Of a stretch of DNA of 64,000 bases, positions 35,989-45,427 are shown piece after piece. A model generated the notes under the pieces. The model did no database searches, had not been told where the DNA came from, and worked only from the letters and a program-made list of their open reading frames with translations. Each line of letters begins with the position of its first letter. Positions within the stretch are counted from its first letter, which is position 1. Both the position numbers and the translations under genes were made by a program. Source of the stretch: Blastomonas sp. SL216 (GTDB lineage Bacteria; Pseudomonadota; Alphaproteobacteria; Sphingomonadales; Sphingomonadaceae); NCBI GenBank assembly GCA_026625625.1, contig CP113055.1, positions 374,501 to 438,500 on the forward strand, given 5' to 3'.

Positions 35989-37917
35989 TTGCGTCATCTT
36001 TTCGCTTCCACCTGCCTCGTCCTCGCACTTGTTGCTGCGCCCGCCGCTGCCGAGAACAGCAAGCCCCAGCCTGTACCGGTGGCCGATCTGGTGCCAGCCC
36101 CGCGCGATCTTCCATTTCCCGGCGTGATGACGATCGAGGTGGACGCGACAGATATCGACCGCGCGATCTTCAGTATGAAGCAGACGATCCCCGTGCCCGA
36201 TGATGCGCGCGCGAGCGGGCGGCTGACGCTGCTGTATCCGCAATGGCTGCCGGGCAATCATGCACCGCGCGGAGAGATCGAGAAGCTGGTCGGGTTGAAG
36301 TTCAGCGCCAATGGCAAGCCGCTTGCCTGGCAGCGTGATTCGCTCGACGTGAACGCGTTCCACATCACACTGCCGCAGGGCGTGCGCGAGGTGGTGGCCA
36401 ATTTCCAGTTCGTCAGCCCGACAGCCGGCAACCAGGGCCGCGTCGTCGTGGCGCCCAAGATGATGAACCTGCGCTGGAACAATGTGTCGCTTTACCCGGC
36501 AGGCTATTTCACCCGCAACATCCCGGTCGATGCCTCGGTCACCTGGCCGATGGGCTGGCAGGCGGGCAGCGCGATGCGGGCCAAGCGCACCACCGGCAAC
36601 AAGACGGCTTATGAACGCGTCGATTACGACACGCTGGTTGACAGCCCGATGTTCGCCGGCGCGCATTTCAAGAGCTTTGCCCTGTCCGACAAGGTGACGC
36701 TGAACGTCGTGGCCGACGCGCCGGAGTTCCTGGCCGCGACGCCCGACCAGATCGAGGCGCACAAACGGCTGGTGGCAGAGGCAGAGAATCTCTTCGGCGT
36801 GCGCCATTACGACCGGTACGACTTCCTGCTGTCGCTCTCTGACGAGATGAGCGGCATCGGCATCGAGCATCATCGCAGCAGCGAGAACGGCGTCGGTACC
36901 GGCTATTTCACCGACTGGGCCAAGGGGCCGGGATCGCGCAACCTGCTGCCGCACGAGATGACGCACAGCTGGAACGGCAAGCACCGCCGTCCGCAGGGCA
37001 TCTGGGCACCCGATTTCCGCCAGCCCAGCCGCGACGACCTGCTCTGGGTCTATGAAGGCCAGACCCAGTTCTGGGGCTATGTGCTCGGCGCGCGGTCGGG
37101 GCTGTTCAGCTATCAGGACACGCTCGATGCCTTTGCCAGCATCGCCGCCGGGCTCGATCGCAGGGCAGGGCGGAACTGGCGGCCGCTGATCGATACCACG
37201 CACGATCCGATTATCGCGGCACGCCGCCCCAAGGGCTGGGCCAGCTATCAGCGCAGCGAGGATTATTACAACGAAGGCATGCTGGTATGGCTGGAGGCTG
37301 ATCAGATCATCCGCCGCGAATCGGGCAATGCCCGCTCGCTCCAGGATTTCGCGCGCAGCTTTTTCGGCGGACGCGAGGGCGATTGGGGCGTGGTGACCTA
37401 TGAGCTGCCCGATGTCGTCGCGGCGCTGAATGCGGTGCAGCCTTATGACTGGCAGGGCTTTTTCCAGACCCGCGTCTATGAGGTGACGCCCGAAGCCCCC
37501 AAGCAGGGTTTCGCACTGGGCGGGTACGAACTGGTCTATGTGCCCGAGCTCAGCAACTTCATCCGATCGGGTGAGGCGGCATCGGGGACGACCGATCTCA
37601 GCCATTCGATCGGCCTTGTGGTGGAAAAGGACGGCAAGATTGCCCAGGTGATATGGGGCAGCCCGGCCTTTGATGCCGGGATGACGGTGGGCGACCAGAT
37701 CACCGGCATTGCCGGGCGCGATTTCACCACGGATGCGCTGAAGACCGCCGTTGCCGCCACCACCACGACAGGAACGGTCGATCTGCTGGTCAAGCGCGGC
37801 AAAAGATACCGCGAAACCGCACTTTCCTATAAGGGCGGCTTGCGCTATCCGGCGCTCCGCAAGACGGGGCAGGGCGAAACGGGCCTTGACCGCCTGCTTG
37901 CGCCACAAACCCGCTGA
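35989..37917 (+). CDS. Exported M61-family (glycyl) aminopeptidase with PDZ domain
   Basis: A zinc peptidase of 642 residues. The zinc site HEMTH is at residues 322-326, with the third ligand in WVYEGQTQFWG. A PDZ-like domain lies in the C-terminal ~120 residues (SIGLVVEKDGKIAQVIWGSP, GMTVGDQITGIAG). The TTG at 35989 is chosen because AAAAGGG lies 8 bases upstream and it gives a clean signal peptide (RHLFASTCLVLALVAAPAAA); the longest frame starts at a GTG 63 bases earlier. Likely periplasmic peptide turnover. Confidence 0.88.
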   Translation: MRHLFASTCLVLALVAAPAAAENSKPQPVPVADLVPAPRDLPFPGVMTIEVDATDIDRAIFSMKQTIPVPDDARASGRLTLLYPQWLPGNHAPRGEIEKLVGLKFSANGKPLAWQRDSLDVNAFHITLPQGVREVVANFQFVSPTAGNQGRVVVAPKMMNLRWNNVSLYPAGYFTRNIPVDASVTWPMGWQAGSAMRAKRTTGNKTAYERVDYDTLVDSPMFAGAHFKSFALSDKVTLNVVADAPEFLAATPDQIEAHKRLVAEAENLFGVRHYDRYDFLLSLSDEMSGIGIEHHRSSENGVGTGYFTDWAKGPGSRNLLPHEMTHSWNGKHRRPQGIWAPDFRQPSRDDLLWVYEGQTQFWGYVLGARSGLFSYQDTLDAFASIAAGLDRRAGRNWRPLIDTTHDPIIAARRPKGWASYQRSEDYYNEGMLVWLEADQIIRRESGNARSLQDFARSFFGGREGDWGVVTYELPDVVAALNAVQPYDWQGFFQTRVYEVTPEAPKQGFALGGYELVYVPELSNFIRSGEAASGTTDLSHSIGLVVEKDGKIAQVIWGSPAFDAGMTVGDQITGIAGRDFTTDALKTAVAATTTTGTVDLLVKRGKRYRETALSYKGGLRYPALRKTGQGETGLDRLLAPQTR

Positions 37918-37979
37918 ACGCTGAAGGAACGGGCAGCTCGTTCAGGGGGGAGCGAACCAGAACAAGGGCCTCCATCCAC

Positions 37980-38522
37980 ATGCTTATCAAAGAGATTCCG
38001 ACCGGCAAGAACCCGCCGAACAATGTCAACGTCATCATCGAAGTGCCCACGGGCGGCGAACCGGTGAAGTACGAATTCGACAAGGCTTCCGGCGCGCTGT
38101 TCGTTGACCGCATCCTGCACACGCCGATGCGCTATCCGGCCAATTACGGCTTCATCCCGCACACGCTGTCGCCCGATGGCGACCCGCTGGATGCGCTGGT
38201 CGTCGCGCGTTCGCCGTTCATGCCCGGCTCTGTCGTGCGTGCGCGCCCGATCGCCGTGCTGAACCTGGAAGACGAGCATGGCGGCGACGAAAAGGTCGTC
38301 TGCGTGCCCGACACCGCGACCTTCCCGTATTACAGCGATGTGCGCGAGAAAGAGGACATGCCCGACATCGTCTTCGCCCAGATCGAGCATTTCTTCACCC
38401 ACTACAAGGACCTGGAAGCCGAAAAGTGGGTGCGAATCGGCAAATGGGGCAATGCCGAAGAGGCACGTCGCATTATCATAGAGGCGATCGAGCGCGCCCA
38501 GGGCGTGAAGACCGAAGCCTGA
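37980..38522 (+). CDS. ppa: Inorganic pyrophosphatase (family I)
   Basis: Hydrolyses pyrophosphate in the cytoplasm, pulling biosynthetic reactions forward. 180 residues with the family I signatures KYEFDKASGALFVDR, YPANYGFIPHTLSPDGDPLD (the Asp-rich metal site) and the C-terminal KWVRIGKWGNAEEA. The next gene begins one base after the stop. Confidence 0.97.
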   Translation: MLIKEIPTGKNPPNNVNVIIEVPTGGEPVKYEFDKASGALFVDRILHTPMRYPANYGFIPHTLSPDGDPLDALVVARSPFMPGSVVRARPIAVLNLEDEHGGDEKVVCVPDTATFPYYSDVREKEDMPDIVFAQIEHFFTHYKDLEAEKWVRIGKWGNAEEARRIIIEAIERAQGVKTEA

Positions 38523-38523
38523 C

Positions 38524-38859
38524 ATGGTGCCCGGGATCGCAAGCCGGAAAGGGGTGTCACGCGTTGGCGCCGTCCTGTCCGGCCTTGCGATCCTGGCGCT
38601 TTCCGGGTGCGCCACGCCCGAAATAAGGACCCGCGCTGCGCTCGAGCGGACGGGGCTCAGCCGCCCGGTTTCCGCCTGTATGGCCTCGCGCATGGTCGAC
38701 CGGCTGTCGCTGGCGCAACTGCAGCGGCTGGGGCGGCTCGGCAAGCTGCAGCAGGCGGGCAATTTCGAAGAATTCCTGCGCCTCACCATTGCGCTGGGCG
38801 ACCCCGAAATCCTGGGTGTGGTCAGCTCTTCGGGCCTTATTTGCGCGGTACGCAACTGA
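38524..38859 (+). CDS. Small putative lipoprotein
   Basis: 111 residues with a lipoprotein signal (LSGLAILALSGC, lipobox Cys ~29). The mature part is helical (MVDRLSLAQLQRLGRLGKL, FEEFLRLTIAL) and carries two more cysteines (SACMAS, GLICAV) that could form a disulfide. Not recognised further. It starts one base after ppa and is probably co-transcribed with it. Confidence 0.68.
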   Translation: MVPGIASRKGVSRVGAVLSGLAILALSGCATPEIRTRAALERTGLSRPVSACMASRMVDRLSLAQLQRLGRLGKLQQAGNFEEFLRLTIALGDPEILGVVSSSGLICAVRN

Positions 38860-39018
38860 CTGGCCAAAAACCGCCGCGCCCTGTTCGATTGCAGGGTTTC
38901 CTTTGGCCCGCGTCTATGCTTTAGCGCCCGCACAAACGTTCATCGACCGATTAACGGTCGGGTTTGGACCGAAATCGAGTCGTCCGCCCGGCCACATCAG
39001 AAAGGCATGGGAGCCCTC

Positions 39019-40218
<1,200 letters not shown>

Positions 40219-40229
40219 TTGCCGCAACC

Positions 40230-40405
40230 CAACCCTCTCCCGTGACGGGAGAGGGTTGCGAAGACTTGGTGAGCGAAACGCGAACCTAGTCGAAGCTGGG
40301 AGAGGGTGGCTTCGCGGCCCTTGCGCCTGACGCCGGCCCTCTCCAATTCCGACTAGGCGGCCCCGCCGCCAAGTCTCCATATCCTCTCCCGTGAAGGGAG
40401 AGGAT
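40230..40405. repeat. Nested palindromic repeat element, copy A
   Basis: Between sucC and etfB. Hairpin one is AACCCTCTCCCGT / ACGGGAGAGGGTT (40231-40257, 13-base perfect arms), hairpin two is ATCCTCTCCC / GGGAGAGGAT (40381-40405). AGACTTGG near 40262 reappears inverted as CCAAGTCT near 40370, so the whole block is roughly palindromic. Related blocks lie at 45.27 and 51.15 kb. Confidence 0.8.
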
Positions 40406-40481
40406 GGGGTATATGCCCCCACTTGACGTTTACGTGAACGGAAACTAAATACCGCTCACGATCATTAGGGAAGGAAGCGCC

Positions 40482-41231
40482 ATGAAGATCCTTGTGCCCG
40501 TGAAACGGGTCATCGACTATAACGTGAAACCGCGCGTCAAGGCGGACGGCACCGGGGTTGACCTGGCCAACGTCAAGATGAGCATGAACCCGTTCGACGA
40601 GATCGCCGTCGAAGAGGCGCTTCGGATCAAGGAAGCGGGCAAGGCGGAGGAAGTCGTCGCCGTGTCGGTTGGACCTGCCAAGGCCCAGGAAACGCTGCGT
40701 ACCGCGCTCGCCATGGGTGCAGACCGCGCGATCCTGATCGAAACCGACGAAACCGTCGAGCCGCTGGCCGTCGCCAAGCTGCTCGCCAAGGTGGCTGCGG
40801 AAGAAAACCCCGGCCTGATCCTGCTGGGCAAGCAGGCGATCGACGATGACAGCAACCAGACCGGCCAGATGCTGGCCGCACTGCTCGGCTGGGGCCAGGC
40901 AACCTTCGCCAACACCGTTGCGGTCGAAGGCGATGCCATAACCGTTGCGCGTGAAATCGATGGCGGCCTGCAGACCGTCAAGCTGAACACGCCCGCCATC
41001 GTCACCACCGACCTGCGTCTCAACGAGCCGCGCTATGCTTCGCTGCCGAACATCATGAAGGCGAAGAAGAAGCCGCTCGATGTGAAGACCCCGGGCGATT
41101 ACGGCGTCGATATCGCGCCGCGCCTGACCACGCTCAAGGTTACCGAACCGCCGGTGCGCAGCGCCGGGATCAAGGTCGCAGATGTCGACGCTCTGGTCGG
41201 CAAGCTCAAGGAAATGGGAGTTGGCGCATGA
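40482..41231 (+). CDS. etfB: Electron transfer flavoprotein beta subunit
   Basis: With EtfA accepts electrons from acyl-CoA and related dehydrogenases and passes them to ETF-ubiquinone oxidoreductase. 249 residues with [16 protein letters not shown] at the start, the [12 protein letters not shown] core, [15 protein letters not shown] (AMP site) and the recognition-loop region [24 protein letters not shown] overlap with etfA. Confidence 0.97.
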   Translation: MKILVPVKRVIDYNVKPRVKADGTGVDLANVKMSMNPFDEIAVEEALRIKEAGKAEEVVAVSVGPAKAQETLRTALAMGADRAILIETDETVEPLAVAKLLAKVAAEENPGLILLGKQAIDDDSNQTGQMLAALLGWGQATFANTVAVEGDAITVAREIDGGLQTVKLNTPAIVTTDLRLNEPRYASLPNIMKAKKKPLDVKTPGDYGVDIAPRLTTLKVTEPPVRSAGIKVADVDALVGKLKEMGVGA

Positions 41232-42157
41232 AGACGCTCGTATGGGTTGAACATGACAATGCTGTCATGAAGGATGCAACGCTTGCGGTCGTTACGGCTG
41301 CGGGCAAGCTGGGTGAAGTGCACGCGCTGGTCGCAGGCTCGGGCTGCGCTGGCGTGGCCGAACAGGTCGCCAAGGTCGCTGGCATCGCCACCGTCCATGT
41401 CGCCGATGATGCCTCGCTCGAACATGGCCTGGCCGAAAATGTCGCGCCGCTGGTAGCCAAGCTGATGGAAAGCCATGACGCGTTCCTGGCGCCTGCCACC
41501 ACCACCGGCAAGAACATCGCGCCGCGCGTCGCAGCCCTGCTCGACGTGATGCAGATTTCGGACATTCTCTCGGTCGAAGGCCCCAAGACCTTCACGCGTC
41601 CGATCTATGCCGGCAACGCGATTGCCACCGTCGAATCGTCGGACGCCAAGCTGGTCATCACCGTGCGCGGCACCGCCTTCGACAAGGCAGCGACCGAAGG
41701 CGGCTCGGCTGCGATCGAAAATGTCGGCGGCGCATCGGACTCCGGCCTGTCGACCTTCATCAGCGCCGAAATCGCCAAGAGCGAGCGTCCGGAGCTGACC
41801 AGCGCCAAGATCATCGTCTCGGGTGGCCGTGCGCTGGGTTCGGGCGAGAAGTTCGAGGAAGTCATCACGCCGCTGGCCGACAAGCTCGGTGCCGGCATCG
41901 GCGCATCGCGCGCCGCGGTGGACGCGGGCTATGTCCCCAACGACTATCAGGTCGGCCAGACCGGCAAGATCGTCGCACCGGAAGTCTATGTCGCTGTCGG
42001 CATTTCCGGCGCGATCCAGCACCTTGCGGGCATGAAGGACAGCAAGACAATCATCGCGATCAACAAGGACGAGGACGCCCCGATCTTCCAGGTGGCGGAC
42101 ATCGGCCTGGTCGCGGACCTGTTCACCGCAGTGCCGGAGCTGACCGGCAAGCTGTGA
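41228..42157 (+). CDS. etfA: Electron transfer flavoprotein alpha subunit
   Basis: 309 residues carrying the FAD of the ETF heterodimer. The C-terminal FAD domain is clear: [56 protein letters not shown] and [20 protein letters not shown]. Followed by a strong terminator. Confidence 0.97.
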   Translation: MKTLVWVEHDNAVMKDATLAVVTAAGKLGEVHALVAGSGCAGVAEQVAKVAGIATVHVADDASLEHGLAENVAPLVAKLMESHDAFLAPATTTGKNIAPRVAALLDVMQISDILSVEGPKTFTRPIYAGNAIATVESSDAKLVITVRGTAFDKAATEGGSAAIENVGGASDSGLSTFISAEIAKSERPELTSAKIIVSGGRALGSGEKFEEVITPLADKLGAGIGASRAAVDAGYVPNDYQVGQTGKIVAPEVYVAVGISGAIQHLAGMKDSKTIIAINKDEDAPIFQVADIGLVADLFTAVPELTGKL

Positions 42158-42183
42158 TCGGCTGATCCGGTTTCAATTGTACG

Positions 42184-42218
42184 AAAACCCCGGCGGGCAA
42201 CTGCCGGGGTTTTTGTTT
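42184..42218 (+). terminator. Rho-independent terminator after etfA
   Basis: AAAACCCCGGC / GCCGGGGTTTT stem with an 8-base loop followed by a T-rich tract, 27 bases past the etfA stop. Confidence 0.93.
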
Positions 42219-42251
42219 GTGTGCCTTCAGACGCGCCGTCTCGTGCGTCAC

Positions 42252-42331
42252 CCTGAACTTGTTTCAGGGCCCATTTCTCCCCCAAGCGGCTTCGGCAATC
42301 GGGGCACGATGGATCCTGAAACAAGTTCAGG
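42252..42331. repeat. Inverted repeat CCTGAACTTGTTTCAGG and neighbouring dispersed repeat
   Basis: 42252-42268 and 42315-42331 are perfect 17-base inverted copies, each flanked by GTCA/TGAC. A divergent member of the CTCAGCCTGAGCC family follows at 42362-42395. The rest of the 481-base gap (42158-42638) holds no gene that I can support. Confidence 0.75.
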
Positions 42332-42638
42332 ATGACGTGGTCATGTCTCGGTGGGGAGCGCGGGGCCTTCGACCCGTTCAGGCTGAGCAAAGGTGGGTTC
42401 TGCGTGCTCGAGGCTCGAACGAGCACCGCCTTCCGCCCCCAAGCTCAGCGAAAGCGTGCGCATGTTTGTGTGGATCGGGCTGCAGCGGCCTTGGGCCCGG
42501 CTTTCGAGTTGTTCATTTAAAGTGCGATTTACCTGAACAAATGCTGTCATCCCAATTCAGGCTCGCCACAGCGGCGAATCGCTAGACCTTCCATTGTCCC
42601 CGCCGGAAATGACGGGGTGAGATGGAAGGAATTGGACG

Positions 42639-43028
42639 ATGGCAAAGGCAAAGGGTCTTTTCGGCGCAGCGCTGCTCGGTGCTGCTGCCATGGTTTCGGC
42701 GGCGGTTCCTGCTGCTGCCCAGTGGCACGGCGGTGGCGGCCCCGGATGGGGCGGCGGTGGCGGCTGGGGCGGGCGTGGTGATCGCGCGATCAACCAGTGC
42801 GTACGCGCTGCCGAATTCGAGGCGCGCCGCTTTGGCCGCTTTGCCCAGGTGACCGACATCCGCGACGTTGATCGCACCCGCTTCGGCCTGCGCGTGCAGG
42901 GCCGGGTCGTCGTGGAACATGGCGGTCGCTGGCGCGGTGGCGGGGTCGATCGTGGCCGCTTCACCTGCTTTGTGGATCGGGGCCAGGTGCGTGATCTGCG
43001 TCTCAGCGGGCTCGGCAATTTCCGCTAA
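42639..43028 (+). CDS. Small secreted Gly-rich protein (family 1 of a related pair)
   Basis: 129 residues with a signal peptide (ALLGAAAMVSAAVPAAA), a Gly/Trp-rich linker, then a ~85-residue basic domain with INQCVRAAEFEAR, DRTRFGLRVQGRV and GRFTCFVDRGQVRDLRL. Two cysteines ~70 residues apart may form a disulfide. GGAAGGAATT precedes the ATG. The domain resembles the C-terminal part of the next protein. Function unknown. Confidence 0.75.
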   Translation: MAKAKGLFGAALLGAAAMVSAAVPAAAQWHGGGGPGWGGGGGWGGRGDRAINQCVRAAEFEARRFGRFAQVTDIRDVDRTRFGLRVQGRVVVEHGGRWRGGGVDRGRFTCFVDRGQVRDLRLSGLGNFR

Positions 43029-43054
43029 GACGGGGGTCTGACCTCCTGCTCCCT

Positions 43055-43086
43055 GGCGGTTCAGCCTGGCGACAGGCTGAACCGCC
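43055..43086. repeat. Perfect 14-bp-arm hairpin
   Basis: GGCGGTTCAGCCTG and CAGGCTGAACCGCC around a GCGA tetraloop, between the two small secreted-protein genes. No T-tract follows; it could act as an mRNA stabiliser, attenuator or REP relative. Confidence 0.7.
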
Positions 43087-43151
43087 TAAACCAACGATCA
43101 ATCAGGTACAGCGCCTCTGCGCCAGGGCCTTGCCGAACGAAAGGCAATGCA

Positions 43152-43808
43152 ATGTTGAAAGCACTCACAGGTCTGGGCGCAGCGGGCGCAATGCTGGTGA
43201 CCGGTTCGGCCTCGGCCATGGCCGCGCCGGTGTCTCACACCGCGATTTCCGATGCCCCTCTGGCCGCCACCGGCTGGGACAGTTCGTCCGAAAGCGCGTC
43301 GCAGTGGCGCGGCGGCTGGGGCGATCGGCGCTGGCGGGGCCGCAATCGCGGGATCGATGGCGGCGATATTCTGGCCGGCGCCCTGATCCTGGGCGGCATC
43401 GCGGCCATTGCCAGCGCGGCGACCAATTCGGCGCGGCGCAATGGCGATGATCGCAGTTATAATGATGATGTCCGCTCCGCCAGCGACCGTTGCGGTGCGG
43501 CGGCGGTGGCGCAGTCCGGCCTCGGCTCGCGGATCGAGCGCATCGACAATGTACTGCGCGACGGCAATGGCTGGCGCGTCGAGGGACTGGTCGGCTCGCG
43601 CCGCAATGGCGTCGACAGCTTCACCTGCGGCATCAGCTATGGCCGGATCGATTATGTCCGCTTCAACCGCGCCAATGGTGCCTGGGGCGCGAATGACGAT
43701 GCGTTCGACAACAGCGTGGCGGTGACCGAACCGCCGTTCAGCGTCGATCCGAACGAAGACGATTATGCCTGGCGCAATGACGATGCGGAGCCCTTTCCGC
43801 CGGAATGA
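43152..43808 (+). CDS. Secreted protein related to its upstream neighbour (family 2)
   Basis: 218 residues: signal peptide ending near ASAMAAP, a basic Trp/Arg segment (SQWRGGWGDRRWRGRNR), a hydrophobic Gly/Ala stretch (ILAGALILGGIAAIASAAT) that could lie in or on a membrane, then a domain with SDRCGAAAVAQS, GWRVEGLVGSRR and DSFTCGISYGRIDYVRF matching the layout of the preceding protein, and an acidic tail. Function unknown. Confidence 0.75.
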   Translation: MLKALTGLGAAGAMLVTGSASAMAAPVSHTAISDAPLAATGWDSSSESASQWRGGWGDRRWRGRNRGIDGGDILAGALILGGIAAIASAATNSARRNGDDRSYNDDVRSASDRCGAAAVAQSGLGSRIERIDNVLRDGNGWRVEGLVGSRRNGVDSFTCGISYGRIDYVRFNRANGAWGANDDAFDNSVAVTEPPFSVDPNEDDYAWRNDDAEPFPPE

Positions 43809-43838
43809 CGCCAGGCCTTTTTTACCGGAAGGGACCGG

Positions 43839-44561
43839 CTAGACTTGGCCTGTCCCACCCGGTCTGACCCCCTGCGGCGCGCTTCGCCCCTTCGTGCGCC
43901 GCAGGGGTAACAGACAGATCCCGACCAGGATCGAGATGACCGCCAGCGCCGCAAATCCGATCAGGATCGGATGGTTGGTGTCTTCGCGCTGCTGCAGGTC
44001 CATGATGTGCAGCCCCCACATGAAATCGAACATCCGCCACAACGCGCTGCGCGTCGCCAGCACCGCGCCGGTTTCCTCGTCGATATAGATATGCGTGTCA
44101 TCGGCGAAGCGCGCCTGCCAACTCGGGCGGGGGCGGCGCAGTTCGAGCGGCGCATCTTCGGCGGTGAAGCGGGTCACGCCGTGCAGTTCGGCGGTCCCGG
44201 CAAAGGCCGCACGGGCGAGCAAAGCAGCCTCGCTGGCGCTCACTGCGGGCAGCAGCGCGCCGGTGCGCGCATCGGCGCGGCGCTGGCCGCCATCGGCATA
44301 GTCGATCAGCCACACCGGTGTGCCTGCCTGCTGGCTGAGCGTGAGCGTCTGGACGGGCCGTCCCTGCAGATAGGGTGCCACGGGGCGGATGCCGGGCAGG
44401 GCGGGCACTTCTGCCTTCAGATGCTCGCCGCGCACGGTATCGATGGGGAAGCTCGCCATGAACAGGCCCGATGCGGTCCAGAGCAGCAGCGGCACGCCGA
44501 CCAGCCAGCCCAGCCAGATATGCCAGCGCATCACCATCCGCCGCCTCAGCCGCAATGCCAT
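43839..44561 (-). CDS. PepSY-domain inner-membrane protein
   Basis: 240 residues with an N-terminal membrane helix (HIWLGWLVGVPLLLWTASGL), a periplasmic part containing a PepSY-like segment (ARFADDTHIYIDEETGAVLA) and a C-terminal membrane helix (ILIGFAALAVISILVGICLL) before a basic tail. The histidines in RWHIWLG and GLHIMDL recall the PepSY_TM reductase group, which handles haem or metal-linked electron transfer, but length is only about half. Starts 4 bases after the TRIC gene stop, so co-transcribed with it. Confidence 0.75.
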   Translation of the reverse strand: MALRLRRRMVMRWHIWLGWLVGVPLLLWTASGLFMASFPIDTVRGEHLKAEVPALPGIRPVAPYLQGRPVQTLTLSQQAGTPVWLIDYADGGQRRADARTGALLPAVSASEAALLARAAFAGTAELHGVTRFTAEDAPLELRRPRPSWQARFADDTHIYIDEETGAVLATRSALWRMFDFMWGLHIMDLQQREDTNHPILIGFAALAVISILVGICLLPLRRTKGRSAPQGVRPGGTGQV

Positions 44562-44564
44562 GGC

Positions 44565-45221
44565 TCAATCCTCCATGCGTGTACTGCCACCGCCACGATA
44601 GGCGGGCAGCGCGATATTGTAGCGGATGGCCAGACCGCGCAGCACGAAACCGGCGACCGCGCCGATGATCGCGGCGATCTCGACCTCCAGCCCGGCGAGC
44701 CGCAGTCCGACATACAGGCCCGATCCCAGCGCCGCAGCGGTGACATAGAGTTCGGGCCGCAATATGATCGACGGTTCACCCGCCAGCACGTCGCGGATGA
44801 TGCCGCCCACGCATGCGGTAATAACGCCCATCATCACCGCGGGCAGAGGATCGACGCCGAACTGCATCGCCTTGGCCGCGCCGAACACGCTGTACGCGCC
44901 CAGGCCGATGGCGTCGAACCAATCGAGCATCCGTCCCTCCCACCAGCGCTGCGGTGTCACCCAGAGCAGGCCCGATACGGCCAGCACGACGACGAGCACG
45001 CGCGAGTTGGCGATCCAGAACACCGGCGCGCCGATCAGCAGATCGCGCACCGTCCCGCCGCCGACCCCGGTGATGAGCGCAAAGAAGGTGAAGGTGACAA
45101 AGGTCTGCCGCTTCGCCGCCGCTGCGAGAGCCCCCGATGCCGCGAACACGGCGATGCCGAACATGTCGAGCGTGCCGAGGATCGTGCCGAGATCGATGGC
45201 GGCGGGCAGGGGCGTTGTCAT
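44565..45221 (-). CDS. TRIC/UPF0126 family membrane channel (YicG-like)
   Basis: 218 residues and about seven membrane helices in two repeated halves, each with the conserved Gly-rich motif (GVGGGTVRDLL, CVGGIIRDVL). Prokaryotic TRIC proteins are trimeric monovalent-cation channels. The start at 45221 (MTTPLPAAID) follows GGGGG; the longer frame adds 14 residues from the spacer. Between lpdA and this gene lies a palindromic element. Confidence 0.88.
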   Translation of the reverse strand: MTTPLPAAIDLGTILGTLDMFGIAVFAASGALAAAAKRQTFVTFTFFALITGVGGGTVRDLLIGAPVFWIANSRVLVVVLAVSGLLWVTPQRWWEGRMLDWFDAIGLGAYSVFGAAKAMQFGVDPLPAVMMGVITACVGGIIRDVLAGEPSIILRPELYVTAAALGSGLYVGLRLAGLEVEIAAIIGAVAGFVLRGLAIRYNIALPAYRGGGSTRMED

Positions 45222-45265
45222 GCGGCCCCCATAGTGGAACGGCGGCCCGATTTCACGTGTCATAT

Positions 45266-45413
45266 GCTCTCTCCTCTTTAGGGGAGAGATACGTAGGCTT
45301 GTGTGCGCAGCACACTAGACGGAGTTGAGAGGGGCGCAGCACTGGCCCCTCTCTGCTGCGACTATGGCAGCAAGCTGCCAAGTCTCGCTTCTCTCCCCTA
45401 AAGAGGAGAGAGC
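45266..45413. repeat. MITE-like palindromic element with 24-bp terminal inverted repeats, copy C
   Basis: 45266-45289 and 45390-45413 are perfect 24-base inverted repeats (core CTCTCCTCTTTAGGGGAGAG). Inside, GAGAGGGGC pairs with GCCCCTCTC, and GCCAAGTCTCG recalls the inner repeat of copies A and B. Total 148 bases, non-coding, between lpdA and the TRIC gene. Confidence 0.8.
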
Positions 45414-45427
45414 GGTGTCCCACTCCA

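Noticed and set aside
40230..40405. Repeats considered as a CRISPR array
   Set aside because: There are no regularly spaced direct repeats with unique spacers; the units are inverted palindromes.
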